64,000 nucleotides of DNA from Actinomucor elegans (lineage: Eukaryota; Mucoromycota; Mucoromycetes; Mucorales; Mucoraceae): positions 1-64,000 of the forward strand of contig JAMSLZ010000020.1 in the NCBI GenBank assembly GCA_026027325.1, given 5' to 3'. The translations under genes and the position numbers were made by a program. Numbering within the stretch: position 1 is the stretch's first letter; each line of letters begins with the position of its first letter. The notes beneath the pieces were generated by a model. The model ran no database searches. It saw only the letters and a program-made list of their open reading frames with translations, and was not told where the DNA came from. Positions 33,831 to 46,244 of this stretch are shown piece after piece.

Positions 33831-36622
33831 ATAGAACATTAAGTTTGCGTGATTGTGTCAAATATATTGTTGATCGAATAGTTTTCATTAGCCAAATGAC
33901 AGTTTCTTCGTTTCACTTTATTATTTAGTAATATAGTGAGGAATGTTTTCATCTCGATACCACCGAATCGAATGCCGGCTATAAATGTAAGAATAGCTTG
34001 GGTATAGTCGAAGAATATCCTATCACAAGCTATGTCATACTTCGAGTTCCTAGGGTCTTGGTTCCCAAGCAAGTCTTAGTCTTGCCATTTAAGCAAAAAG
34101 TGCTGAAATGCTGAACTGTACAACAATATCGTTTTGAATCACGGTCACCACTTTTAATTTCCCAGGTAAAATCTTTCTATTCTTTAGTTGTATGAGTAAT
34201 TGTACTGCGAGATATCCATCTTATTCCCGCTCAAAAGTTTTGAGAAATGCGAGCTCAAAAAGATGACTGCTTTGTAGTGTTACGGGTAAATCATTAATAA
34301 TCAAGCAATGCTTTTTTTTTTAAGTTTCTCTCAACACGTTCTTGTTGACTTGTTTTGTACCATTTTACCTAAAATAAACGATTTCCTGAAAAACAAATAT
34401 GCAAAAAAAAAGGTGAAGGAACCCATTATCAGAAAACGTAATTTACTGCGGCAAGTTTTAGCATTTTTATTTTTTTTATTGGGAGCGGGGGAAAGAAGCA
34501 AACTTAGCTTTTATATATCGATTTGACAGAATGCAGGTACCGAAAATGAAAATAAGCCAGTAGCAAACGCCGGGATAAATGGATAAACTGTTGAGCCAAG
34601 TAATTGTTCCAGAAACTCGACCCAAGTCACACCAAGTAATCTCGCTTATATAGAATAAAGATCTAATAAAAGCGGACAATGAAGAAACTGGATGTTCAAT
34701 GACTATTATAGCTCCAGCTTGATTGTTACTTGCAATAGTGGTTGTTGGTTTCTTATGTTCCTTCTAGTGGTGAACCAAGCCTTTTTTGGTCCGAATTAAG
34801 GCTATAAAACGCCGTGTAACACATTCTATTATCTTTAGTGTTGTGCAACATCTACTATTTTAATAAGAAGGTATCATGGAATATAATAGAAGCACCTCAA
34901 GGACAGATCAATAGGGTAATTCCAGTTCTTCTATCTAGTTGCTATGTGACCTGAATAATTTTTCCCAAGTATCATGGTAGCCACATACTATATCCCGAAG
35001 AAAACAGCAGTAGTTGATTCTTTGGTGCTTGGTAAATGAACCATGATTTCCCCTTTAACTTGCAAGTGTTTCAATCACCCATGTTCAACTGTTTATTGTC
35101 TGCAATCCGAGACGATCTTCTTGAGGAATCACCTGTCCATCTTGGGATTTTAATCTAGTGACCTCTCTCTCTCTCTCTATTCTTTTTAGACACAACCAAA
35201 TTCATCAAAGATGACCAATATGATGATCGTTTGCTTACAAATCTCGGATATAAGATCAAATTTTCTAGCACAGCGCCTTCGCTTTTTTTGACATGTAACC
35301 ATTTGGTGGCACAGTATAAAAGAGCGTTTTCGAAAGCTTTATCTTCCGGAAGTGAATGCTTTCAATGATGATTAATAGTCCATTGTGACAGGCTTGCTGT
35401 TTAGTTGATCCATATCATTGTAATGCCGCAATCTGTCATCCTTTTCTTTCTTTCTCAATGAGCTTTCTTTGTTTCTGTGTAGTCAATGTAACGAGACAAT
35501 CATTCGATTTAAATAGGTAATCACACAGTACAAAAGGAAGAAAAGTCATATGAGACCATCAGCTTTCAATATAGCTATGATGATTGAATCATGTTTTGAA
35601 TCAAAAAAAAAAGTGCTTGTCCGCGCCGTTTTTTTATTTTTTATTTTATATTTGCTTTCTCCGACACAAAGCACTAACTATTTTTGAGACTATAGCACTC
35701 GTTATCGAACGAACGTACACGTTTGAAACTGTCATATCAATGTTTACAATCGAGTACTGCATAGCGAATTAAGGCCTAATTAAGATTAAACACAAAAAGA
35801 GGCTATGGTACACAAGAAAATGACGGAAGATTTGTTTGCCGGATTATGATAATCCTCTTCTATACTCGGGCCGAAAGTAACAACGCCTAAAACCTCAGCA
35901 CGTTCTATTAGTCAATACACTATTAATACAAAAGACACGCCTTAACTATAGCATCCTTGACCGAAGATCCACGCGTTGAAATGTTATCAAATAACCTTTA
36001 TACTAATATGGACAATATGACACCATTGCTGTAGGGGACTGAATTCGGAGACGGTAGCAGACAAACAAAAACAAGATCCTTTGTAGTCCTGATCCATCTA
36101 TGCGTATATTAAATCAAACAATCAACACACTGCGCAATGAGTCAATAATGAAATCTAAACCATTGACATCCAAAGCGTTTGGCTGCAATAGAAACCAGAA
36201 ACCACACAGAGGTCTTAGTTTATGACCCGATATACTATCGTCGATTTTTTTTTTCTTGTGTTCCCTTAGTGATTCAAGTTTTTTTTTGAGATAAATACGA
36301 TAAACTCAAGAAGTCCTTGGTCTGCTCCTCTTTTTCTTGATTTCTTTTTTCCTTTTTTCTTCTTCTTCTTTTTGAGCTTTAAAGAACAGCTTTTTCTTTG
36401 ATTTTACTAGCAAAGAATATCGATAGGAATAAAGGTAACAAAACAAAACAATTCGCGTTACTTGCAGTCCAACTAATACCTTTGCTAGTAACAAGAAAGA
36501 AATGTCTTCATCAAGGTAAAAACTCACCTTATTCATTCAGTTTGTTCTCGGCTAATCTATTATCTATTAGTATTTTTGATCCTCGTTCTATCGAGTCAGC
36601 AAAGAACACTGTAGCTTCATTC

Positions 36623-38403
36623 ATGAAGACTGCTTTCTCCCAGCAAAATGTGTCCACCACTGCTATCGTTTGTTCTGCTATTGTTGGTCTCTTTGCTTAT
36701 GAACAATATGTTTATCTCAAAAAGAAAAAATCTTTACCTGGTCCTAGCTTCAAGATTCCAATCATTGGTGCCTTTATGGATTCTCTCTATCCTACTTTTG
36801 AAGGCTATATGGGCAAATGGAAGAGTGGCGAATTATCATGTGTTTCCGTGTTTGACAGGTAAATAATCTGATTTTTAAGAGATATAATAAAAAAACGAGA
36901 GAGAGAGAGAGAGAGAGGGGTATAGTGAAACAAGGGTGTTTGATTTTTGCATATCGATTGGTTGACTGTACATAATACGATGCCTATTCCTACTTGAATG
37001 TCCGATTTTACTGACGCTTCAAAATTTTTCTCTTTGATAGATTCGTTGTGATTGCGTCTACCTGTGAACTGAGTCGTAAGATCCTTAACGCACCCGCATA
37101 TGCCGAACCGGCCGTTGTGGATTCCATGAAGCATATCCTTTGTAGTGATAACTGGGTCTTCTTGAGTGGCAAGGCTCATGTCGATTACCGAAGAGGTTTG
37201 AATGTGTTATTCACTCGTAAAGCTTTAGGGTAAGTCTATACAATCTTGTACAAGTAAAACTTGTATTGATATCTTGTTATCAGTATCTATATTCCTATTC
37301 AAGAACGAGTATATCAAAAGCACTTTGCCGAATGGCTCGCTCTGGATGGTATCTCGGAGCAATACCAGTTACGTTTCCGTGAACTCAATATGGAAGCTTC
37401 TCTTCGTGTATTCATGGGTGATTACATGTCTGATGAGGTAGCTACTACCATCTCTCAAGAGTATTTTAACATCACAGCAGCTTTGGAGCTTGTCAACTTC
37501 CCTATTCCTTTGCCTGGTACCAAGGTTTATAAAGCTATTCAGTGTCGTAAGTACATTGTCAAGCACTTTATCGAAAGTATCAAGGACAGTCGTATTAGAA
37601 TGGCTCAAAAGGGTGAGGTCAAGTCCATGATGGATGCTTGGATCAACTCTATGAACGAAAACGAAATTGAATGCGAAAAGAATGGCAAGCCTGCTCCCAG
37701 AAAGTTTGATGATCGCGAGATTGCATTGACTATCTTGACTTTCCTCTTTGCTTCTCAAGACGCTACTTCTTCTGCATTAACTTGGGCCTTCCAATTGTTG
37801 GCTGATCATCCTGATGTCCTCCAAAAGGTCTATGACGAGCAAATGAAGGTTCGTAAAGGTAATATTCATCAAGCACTTACCCTTGAGTTGATGGAAGAAA
37901 GCCCCTACCTTCGTCAAGTCGTAAAGGAAATCTTGCGTCTTCGTCCTCCTGTATTGATGGTTCCTTATCAAACTGTTCGTGAATGGCCTCTTACTCCCAG
38001 TTACACTGTTCCCAAGGGCTGTAAGTATATATTTTCTTGATCTAATCTGAACAAAAATCATACTCACATTTATATAGCCATGTTGATTCCTACTACTTAT
38101 CCTGCTCTTCATGATCCTGTTGCATATCCTAATCCCGATGCCTTTGACCCCGATAGATGGGGACCTGAAGGTACTGCCGAAAAGCACCCCAAAAACTTTA
38201 TGGTATTTGGTAACGGACCTCATCACTGTCTTGGTAAAGAATTTGCAGTTATGCACTTGATGGCAGTAATCGGACAAGCCGCCCTTCAATTAGAATGGAC
38301 ACATACACGTACTGAAAAGAGTGATGATATCTCCATCTTTGCTACTATTTACCCTCAAGATGGCTGTATCATGAGTTTCAGACCCAAGAGTACATCTGCT
38401 TAA
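36623..38403 (+). CDS. ERG5: Cytochrome P450 CYP61, sterol C-22 desaturase (495 aa)
   Basis: It introduces the C22-C23 double bond of ergosterol and is ER-bound. Four exons: 36623-36858, 37041-37229, 37284-38020 and 38078-38403. An N-terminal membrane anchor (TTAIVCSAIVGLFAYEQYVY) precedes the Pro-rich hinge KKKSLPGPSFKIPIIG. The I helix is FLFASQDATSSALTWAFQLL, the K helix ExxR is KEILRLRPP, and the haem-binding loop is FGNGPHHCLGKEFA with the ligand Cys. The overall resemblance (AFQLLADHPDVLQKV, FDPDRWGPEG) is to CYP61/ERG5 rather than CYP51. The start was placed at MKTAFSQQ, just before the anchor. The frame is open further upstream. Intron 1 (182 bp) holds a (GA)n run at about 36899-36916. 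Length is normal for the family. Confidence 0.92.
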
Positions 38404-38817
38404 ATCTCTTGAATCTCGCTCGCTCTATACTCTTTATATTTATTCTTAATGTCCTTGTATCTCTCATCATCTATCATTCTAATTACCTTCCTCCCTTATT
38501 TTCATACTATAATCTTTTGCATAGGTGTCTATGGATGAACCATGGCCTTGTTTTCCCTCTTAATTATCCTCTTCCTCTCCCATAGTAATTCTACTAATAA
38601 TACTTTTTTTATTACTCTTTTCATTGTGTATTTTTTTTACACGTACTGGAGTGACGTGACCATCGTTGATGTACAACAGCTTTTGGCTGGGTATAATGAA
38701 AATTTGAGAAGAGGTACTAGACGCTAGATAATCATCCATCGTGAATGTAGAACAGGTTTAACTACCGAAACTTACTTTTCTAAGGATTGTAATGGTTTGT
38801 TCTTCTGAGTATAGACT

Positions 38818-39215
38818 CATTTGATGCAGCATTAAACCAGTATCGACCGAAAGATCAAGGGATCTATAGGCCTATAGATCTAGTCTATAATTTACATCTA
38901 ATAATCATATTGATTGTACAATATATTCGCTATCCTTCAGTTGAACAGATGTTTCCATAGATGCAAAAGCTCATTCTGAGTACTCTTCAATTATCAGATG
39001 CAATATCAATCCCTAATCAGCCGAGAAATCTATGGATCTATAATAGATCAAATTATACAAAATATATGTAAATTTCTGCCAGTCATTGACATATTGTATA
39101 ACCATTATAATTCAATTAAAAAGCGATTCCGGTAGAAACAATAACTCAATCCTAACATAGAATACTAATTATACGCGACATTTAAACGGAATTTGTTGTA
39201 AGATCTAGAAATAAT
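38818..39215 (-). repeat. Dispersed about 60-bp repeat, three reverse copies
   Basis: Starts near 38818 (CATTTGATGCAGCATTAAAC), 38970 (CATTCTGAGTACTCTTCAAT) and 39171 (ATTATACGCGACATTTAAAC). Spacing is about 165-175 bp measured at matching internal points. Confidence 0.5.
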
Positions 39216-39839
39216 TTTAAAATAGGACTAAAGAACTTACATCCAGAAGTTTCACCTTTGAAACGCCAATGATTCTCCAGCATTTTTGACGTATAATTTA
39301 TTAGAAAAATACTGGAGTTATTGTATTTGCTGTGACCAAAAAAGTAATCTTAATCAGCGATAGCTCCATCGATTAAAGTCAATGTAGGATCCATTTATTT
39401 TTAATTGCTTCTGAACAATACAATGCCATCTTATGCAAAAAGTGTCTTCACAAAGTTAGTATTGGGTTTTATTTCTTATAAAATCATCCAAATGTTATAC
39501 TGCAATGACTTTGATTTATAGAATGATCACAGATCAATATTGTTTTTTGGTTGTTTTAAGTTCAATGATAACTCTAGCGGTTTATAAATGAAAAAGAGCA
39601 CATAATGATTATTTATACATACTGTGTACAATAAAAAAGCAAAATTATTTATAGATTATGTCTCAAAACTGCTATTTACACCTTTTCTTTAATTGCTTAT
39701 TTAATGTTCCGTGTAAGAAGAGTTCCAATCAAGAGGGGAGTATCTATTTATGCATTTAAGAAAACACTACCGATAACGCGAAGTTTAAAAGTGGAACCAC
39801 GGAGTATGACCATTTCTATTTAATATTAAATCTTATTAC

Positions 39840-40245
39840 TGATGTCAGTCAAATGTCGTATCTGGTTATCACTTCATACTTGGAATAAACTGTTACGCCT
39901 ACGAATACTACAGTTTAACTAACTTATGGTGATCTATATTGTACATTAATAATTGGTATTATCTGATATACATTTCATAGCCCAATTATAATGTTCGTTC
40001 TTCATCTTTAGATCTCCCCAATAATCTCAGTCAAACCGCATCGAATGAGCATGCCAATCCCAGAATATTTTACTGTACCTATTATATTTTTTGCTTATTT
40101 AAAATACAGTATACAGACGATACTAATCACTGTAAGATTAAAATATATAGATTTTATATTACCCTATCCAATCAACTCTAGATCTTTCGGCCAAGCTCGG
40201 TCAAATGTTGCTTTTAATGAATAGTTCATACTTAAAATGAGCTAT
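39840..40245 (+). repeat. Dispersed about 60-bp repeat, three forward copies
   Basis: Matching points at 39846 (CAGTCAAATGTCGTATCTGG), 40023 (CTCAGTCAAACCGCATCGAA) and 40195 (GCTCGGTCAAATGTTGCTTT) are 177 and 172 bp apart. This is the clearest sign of tandem periodicity in the window. Confidence 0.6.
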
Positions 40246-40327
40246 CGCATCTGATGAATTCCTAATTAGATTCGAATGATTTTGCTTTATTTAATACATT
40301 TGTACATTTATTGTAAATGATACGCGT

Positions 40328-40553
40328 TTATTTATTATCAGATTTACTATCATTCTTTTTATCAGCAGCAGCAGCATCCATTTGAGCCTTTAAAGCTTTC
40401 AATTGTTCGGCTTCCTAAAACACGAATATTAGTTAGTATTATTCACTGGTTAATAAATTAACTATCAACCTTTTGGCGAGCATACTGATTTTCAGCAGCC
40501 TTTTCTCTTGATCCGAATTCTTTTGATCCAGCAGTTGCACCAGCTTGATTCAT
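40328..40553 (-). CDS. Mitochondrial ATPase inhibitor (IF1/IATP)-like small protein (56 aa)
   Basis: Two exons, 40470-40553 and 40328-40414. The start is MNQAGATAGSKEFGSREKAA and the rest is polar and helical, ending in an Ala/Lys-rich tail. The pattern FGSREKAAENQYARQKEAEQ followed by LKALKAQ resembles the inhibitory helix and coiled coil of IF1, which blocks F1-ATPase hydrolysis when the matrix acidifies. As read here it lacks a mitochondrial targeting sequence. The open frame upstream could supply a 38-residue hydrophobic extension with an alternative ATG (40658), or an upstream exon may exist. Assignment rests on a short motif. Confidence 0.65.
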
Positions 40554-41053
40554 AACAGTAATATATATGCGAAATGAAATAAAAAGGCCAAATGAAACGC
40601 CTAGGAGAAAATACGTATTTGGGTGTAAAAAGATTCGAGTCACGCAACTAAAACCCACTAAAACGCTTGTCTAGTTAAACCACTGATTAATTCTTGCTGC
40701 GCGTTCTAGAAATAATGAGTTCTACCGAGAAAGCACATCCGTAGTTCTCCATATTTTCTGTCCGCTATTATCTTAACCTACTGTCCCAGAAAAGAACATG
40801 TCCACGTAACTTGATCTCGGATTGGACCTGAACGAATTAACGCTAAAAGGGCCAATGGCTTCTTATGATTGGTTCCTTGGTTTAGCCGGGTGGGACGGAA
40901 TTCGTTATGCGTCAAAATATGGATTTACACTTGCCGCCAGTTGCTGCATTTCTTTCTGGCAAGTTCCCCCGCAACCGCAAATATAACTGCGACAAAGAAT
41001 TTTTACACTCTTTTCCTCTTCTTTACTCACTTGTATTACAAATTATAGAAAAA

Positions 41054-41339
41054 ATGGCCCGTTCAAGACAGGTAACTTTAATACATAGCGATGTTTTCGT
41101 ATAGGATCTAAGCTAATAACTGCTTTTGTAATAGACTAGACGTGCAGGTCCTACTCAACAAACTCGTAGTGCTAGCACTATGCCTTCCAGACAAGCTCCT
41201 CCTCCTCAACAGCAACATGCTCCTGTTCAACATCAAGCTCCTCCTCCACCTGCTGTAGCCCAACCCCGCCAACCTGGCATGTTTGCACAAAGTAAGTAGT
41301 AATTCAAATATTAAAAAGGGCCGAGATACTCACATGATT

Positions 41340-41372
<33 letters not shown>

Positions 41373-41676
41373 AGTGGCCTCTACCGCTGCAGGTGTAGCC
41401 GTTGGTTCTGCTGTGGGTCATACTATGGCTAATGGTGTATCAGCCATGTTTGGTGGCGGCAGCAACAATAGCGAGCCTCAACAACAACAACAACAAGAAG
41501 CTTATCCTCAATCATATCAACAGCCCATGGCTGCACAAACTCAAAACGGAGCTTCTTGTGAAGCAGACGCCAAAGCCTTTACACAGTGTCTGGAAGCTAC
41601 TAATAATGATATGTCTGCCTGTAAATGGTACTTGGATGCACTTAAGCAATGCCAACAGATGGCTTCTCAATATTAA
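41054..41676 (+). CDS. CHCHD2/MIX17-like twin CX9C protein (158 aa)
   Basis: Three exons: 41054-41071 (six codons, MARSRQ), 41135-41291 and 41375-41676. The N-terminal half is Pro/Gln/Arg-rich. The middle segment STAAGVAVGSAVGHTMANGV is the conserved hydrophobic part of the CHCHD2/CHCHD10/MIX17 family. A Gln-rich stretch follows. The C-terminal CHCH domain has Cys at CEADAKAFTQC and CKWYLDALKQC, both CX9C, as needed for MIA40-dependent import to the intermembrane space. Family members influence respiratory-chain assembly and stress responses. Intron 2 contains a T28 run before its acceptor. The stop codon is only 36 bp from the stop of the convergent VMA5 gene. Confidence 0.92.
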
Positions 41677-41712
41677 ACAATAAAAAACACACACTTATTT
41701 ATTTCATATCAT

Positions 41713-43159
41713 TTATCTACGTTCGTATTCAAAGTTAAGTTCGAATTGAACATAAGGTCGGTAACTGCTATCATTGACAGATTGTAAATCATGGTCCAAG
41801 AGTTCATCTTGGTTATCATTCTTGATGGCTTGACCATGAACACCGCCTAAACGACCATACTGAGCAACCAAAATCTCATCTACCTTCTTTTCAAACTTGG
41901 GCTTTGGTGAAATGGTAACTGAAGCAAAATCGGGAGGCAAACCATAACGAAGAACAGATTCAACAAAGACACGAAGAGCCTTCAAGTGCAACCAAGCAGC
42001 AAAGGTTTCGCTAAAGTTAGTCTTTGTTAAACGCAACAATTCGGCCTGCTGCTCGCGTTCGGTAGCAGCAGCTTCTTCCAATTCACGATGTTGGGTTTGC
42101 AAAGCATCTTCATCATAAGTAAAATCACGAGGAATGAATCTTTCTTCTCTTGCCTTGTGGCAGAACTCATCGGCTGTTCTCTTAAAGACAGTAACAGTGA
42201 ATAACCCAAATTCTTCATCTTCAGCGATCTTACTATAAAACATAATGAGATATAAGTATTTCTAAAACTTTTTCCATTAATTGATGCTTACACAGATGAA
42301 CGAGGAACAACCATATCTGTCAAGGTTTCATATCTGTTATTCCATTGCTTGAAAAGTGTCTTGGGTACAGCAATAATCAAAGTAACCAAGAATTCAGAAT
42401 TCAATACACAATGCTGCTTCTTGACGATGCTGTTCAAGTTGCGAACAGACAAATTACCACTATACATAATATGTTAGTTTATCACTCAAGAGGCTCCCTA
42501 TCGTTTACTGACTTACGTTTGCTTGCGTTGTAATGTTTGAAGTGCGTTCTTATTTTGGGTATACAAATTCAACTTGTTCTTCATGACATTATCAATAGCT
42601 GTAACTTCCTAAAAAAAAAATCAAGGGGATTTTTAGTTTTGTATTTTTCGTGTTTCATGTTATGCTTTTACCTGACTCAAAGTAGCAGTAGTCTCTTGTA
42701 ACGATTTATCGGTTCGATACTTCATGGTGTTCCACTGAAAGGTCGAAATATATTGATCAATAGGCTCTATTATTGCTACTGGTTAGATAGAAACGCGTCA
42801 AATAAGGAACCTGAAACTCACTGTCATTGACCAACAGGTGATCTTGAAGATTGCCGCCTTGTTGACTTCTCAACAAGCTATTCAACATGTCTGCCATCTT
42901 GTTAACAGACTGTTCGAAAACAGTATCGTATTTAACCAAATCATCTGATAAAAGAACCAGACCATCCAATGTACCAATCTAACAAACGGGTTTACTATTG
43001 TCATCCTTACTTTTTTTTTTTAAAATATAATGTTCCAACCTTGAAAGAAGGAATGCTATACTTGTAAGTTTGAGCGTACTCAGATAGCTTTCCTTTAATA
43101 TTTAAAAATCTGCTTTGCTTATCTCCTAAAGCAGGGACCGAGATAAAGATGTACTTCAT
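41713..43159 (-). CDS. VMA5: V-type ATPase subunit C (376 aa)
   Basis: This is the V1 peripheral-stalk subunit that links V1 to Vo and controls reversible assembly. Six exons: 43040-43159, 42811-42978, 42672-42734, 42517-42608, 42292-42459 and 41713-42232. Joined they keep one frame. The family start is MKYIFISVPALGDKQSRFLN. Other blocks are FEQSVNKMADMLNSLLRSQ, FQWNTMKYRTDKSLQET, KRTADEFCHKAREERFIPRD, NFSETFAAWLHLKALRVFVE, SVLRYGLPPDFASVTI, and VQFELNFEYERR at the C-terminus. Length is near that of the yeast protein. Intron 2 uses a GTTCCT donor, chosen because it restores FQWNTMKY, which is conserved in the family. Confidence 0.95.
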
Positions 43160-44640
43160 GTTTTTTCTGGACTAAAGTGGGGAGAGTAGAAAAGAAAAGA
43201 TAGCGAAAACCCAGTAGAGGAGAGAGGGAGAGCGCTCGATGCCGTAACTGGGAATCGGTCTCGGTAGGAGTTTCATTTATTGAGTAAGGTATACTTTAAG
43301 TATCCTATTATCATACCTGTATCTTTTAGCTGTGTAAATGACATTTTCAAGACAATACTTTTAATTTGAACGCATTACTTGTTCTGAATAGTGTTCACCT
43401 ATAATTTGTCGTATTTTTATATAAATAACTTGAATTTTAAACAAATAGACTGAAAGTTCAAAAAAGCTAGCAAATTCAATGCAGTATGGACGCCACTAAA
43501 TGTGCAATAACTTTCTGAACAAGACCGATCAACATATTTTATGCTAATTCTAGCACCAAAATTATAAATCTGGATTTAAAACTGCATTAAAGTACGTAGA
43601 ACTAGATATCGAGCTAATTGGATATTCATAACACGTAAATTTGGCTCTTCACATTAAATATGTTGATTATAACGTCAATGTCGTAACCTGGGCCCAAAGA
43701 GTGGAAAGAGAGTATGTAGTGTGTTGTAGAAATATGTATAGTCTACTACTAGTCATTAGAGAATATACCATGTTCAACTTAATTCAATTAAATAGAAGCT
43801 TTAATAGACGCAGCAGCTCATTTAAGCAAGGAACGATATAATCAAAAGAGATATTTCGTAGATTTGTTGGTGGCCAAACTCTCTGGAGTTAAATAACTGT
43901 TGTGATAAGAAGCACGCGACAAATAGAATACGATCACTGTACAGGCAGTGAAGAAAGGCTCTAATAGATGCAGATACTCAGCCTGAGTAAGGAATACCCA
44001 TCAGATGCGACATTTAACCAAGATTGGCCAATAAATCCGAACATGATTATGCGTTGTTTATAAGAAGAAGTATACACATACCCATTATCTATTATTAACA
44101 AACACATTAAAAGATGGAATGCAAGTTTGCCTTTCATATGGATTACGTCTGCTGCGACATCAAAATTAATTAAATGATAGTATGTTTGTTCGTACTTCAA
44201 AGCAATCAAATCAACAGCTTACCACTTTACAGTGAAGAAGTTAAGTAGGCCTTTGGATCTTCAGGTGCACTTAAGGATAAGGTATCTGTGTTCATCGTTA
44301 AACAAAGACCAATTTTATTATGAATTGGCTCTAAGCAGGAAGCACCCATTGTTGATGTAAATTAGAGAGAACAAGAATCTCTACAACAGTGACCTCAAAG
44401 CTGCTATGGACGAATCTTCGCTATTACTATTTTGACACTCATTATCGATCTTATATATATATATATAATGATACCAATAGGTACGCATACAAATTTCCTT
44501 TTGATGTCAGCTTTTTGTGTTTAGAATAAAAATGAATCTCACTATAAGTCACCCATTATCTTTAAAGGGTATATATAATACCGAACTTAACAAGTATATA
44601 GGTTTATTGTTTTCTTTTCTATCGTATTCATAATAAGATC
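43160..44640. other. Intergenic stretch
   Basis: No gene supported. A reverse copy of the dispersed repeat lies at about 43975-44035, with a weaker one near 43815. A (TA)n run at 44452-44467 precedes the SUN-domain gene by about 175 bp. Confidence 0.5.
43975..44035 (-). repeat. Dispersed about 60-bp repeat, one reverse copy
   Basis: Contains CTCAGCCTGAGTAAGGAATA and CATCAGATGCGACATTTAAC, the reverse of the family consensus. A partial copy sits about 168 bp upstream. Confidence 0.55.
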
Positions 44641-46244
44641 ATGTTTGAAGAAGATAGTTTTAGTATTCCTCATACAAGTTCATCATCGTCAAGAAGTCTA
44701 GCAGAAGGTAGCTCCTCTTCTTGTCGAAGAATACCGCATAACCATTCGCTAGGTAAATCTACTAGATTGATATATACAATATGAGTTTTGATAAATTGAC
44801 GTTCATCTACCTTATACTAGATTGTGGTCAGACCGATCTTGATGCCAAAGTCCTTGAAGCTGATAATGAAAACTCTTCCCAACGCATAGTTCCTGAGGAA
44901 CCAGGATCTGACAGTGCAACTTGGGGACAGTTCTTGATGATGTGGATTACGCTATCTAACCTTATTGGAGGAATCATTTATCGGTTTTTTCGTGCCAGAA
45001 TCATATCGGTTACCCGATCAACTGAAAATATTATTGTCAAGTTCATTATCTATCCTCTGTTTTCTCTTTGGTATCCTCGTCGTTGGTTGAATAGAGACCC
45101 TAGGATAAAACAAAACATAAAAAAATTGAGCCATAATCTCATGCTTGCTTTCTTCATTGTATTATCGGTTTGGATTAACGCATATATCAATCCGGGATTC
45201 CAATATATCAATACATTTAACGCTATTGTAAACTCTATCAGCGAGTTAGTAACTCCTTTCCTCTCAATCAGCAATATTTACAATCAATTCAAATTTGACG
45301 CTAGCTTTCTCACTTTTTTGGCGCCTTATCAGTTCTATATCGTCCTTGGTATGGATCAAATCAAGCGGCATCTCATCTATATCAATTTTCAACTCAAAAA
45401 ACAAGATCAAATCAACATGGATATCGCTAGCAATTTAAATGCGTACCATGATAAAATAGAAATCACTTGGCAAGTCATCAAAGCCAACCAAGATTCTATC
45501 AGCCAAAAGCTTCGAGAAACAACTGATGAACTCACACAGCAAATAATGCTAAGGATAGACAATAACATTGATGATTTAATTCTTTCACCCAGATTCTTAA
45601 ATTGGCTGTATAATACCAAGTTTTTTAAAGAACTCGCTCAACAAGAAGATGAAAAAATCGCAACCAAATATTTCTTTGATGGTTTCAAAAGGTTTATAGT
45701 CGATGGAAAGCAACTCGCCTCGGATCACTTGGATAGCAGGGTAGATCCTACTTCATACAATCACACTCTTGACAAGGATGGGGTGACAGTCTTTTATGGT
45801 AAAAACACGAGCCTAATACCACCGATGAATTTGGTTCTTTTCAACTATTTGATGTTGCCCTGGGTTGAATTCACTGCATCTGACGCGATCAGAAGGAATG
45901 ACGATTGCTGGTCTTTTACTAGTGCGACTGGTACGCTGGGAATTCGTTTGAGTGGTACTGCGAATATCAAGTATATCTCAATCAAATGCCTAGATGCAGA
46001 TACCGCGCCAAAAGCATTTGAACTTGAGGCTATTACAGATTTTTTTACAGATTTACGTTTTACGTATAGAGGCACAGTCCCTTTAGGTGAATTTGAGTTT
46101 AGAAATAATGAACCAGATTGCACTCAACGCTTCCGTGTTAAATATAAAGGGCCAGTAAAAGCTATGTTTGTTAAAATCAAGACAAACTGGGGAAGTAAGG
46201 AAACAAATATTTGTAAAATTGGTATATATAGCCACAATATTTAA
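44641..46244 (+). CDS. SUN-domain nuclear-envelope-type protein (511 aa)
   Basis: Two exons, 44641-44752 and 44821-46244. The N-terminal 65 residues are Ser-rich and acidic. Hydrophobic segments lie at about 72-94 (LMMWITLSNLIGGIIY) and 143-159 (LMLAFFIVLSVWINAY). A predicted helical and coiled-coil-prone region follows (KIEITWQVIKANQDSISQKL). A C-terminal SUN domain covers about 380-511, with CWSFTSATGTLGIRLSGTAN, ISIKCLDADTAPKAFELEAI, LGEFEFRN, and VKAMFVKIKTNWGSKETNIC. SUN proteins sit in the inner nuclear membrane and pair with KASH proteins in the LINC complex. Some family members (SLP1/EMP65 type) act in the ER instead. The terminal Cys and GIYSH motif fit a canonical SUN domain. Pair partner unknown. 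Confidence 0.9.

Larger units (their letters stand above)
29521..36622. other. Seven-kilobase gene-poor stretch
   Basis: No gene could be supported on either strand. It holds repeat relics (31417-31920, 33598-33830), a 120-bp inverted-repeat element (31464-31583), an (AAT)n microsatellite (32124-32151), long A or T runs, and a CT dinucleotide run near 35165. One open segment after an acceptor-like site near 35190 (KFIKDDQYDDRLLTNLGYKI) is not recognised. The last 300 bp before 36623 are the leader and promoter of CYP61. Confidence 0.5.
38404..40327. other. Intergenic stretch rich in old repeat monomers
   Basis: No gene supported. Reverse repeat copies occur near 38818, 38970 and 39171, and forward copies near 39846, 40023 and 40190. 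A doubtful further copy lies near 39370. Orientation switches between 39.2 and 39.8 kb. Confidence 0.5.

Noticed and set aside
44641..46244. Naming the SUN protein Sad1 or SLP1
   Set aside because: The SUN domain is clear, but membrane topology and position of the domain do not decide between the nuclear LINC type and the ER SLP1/EMP65 type.
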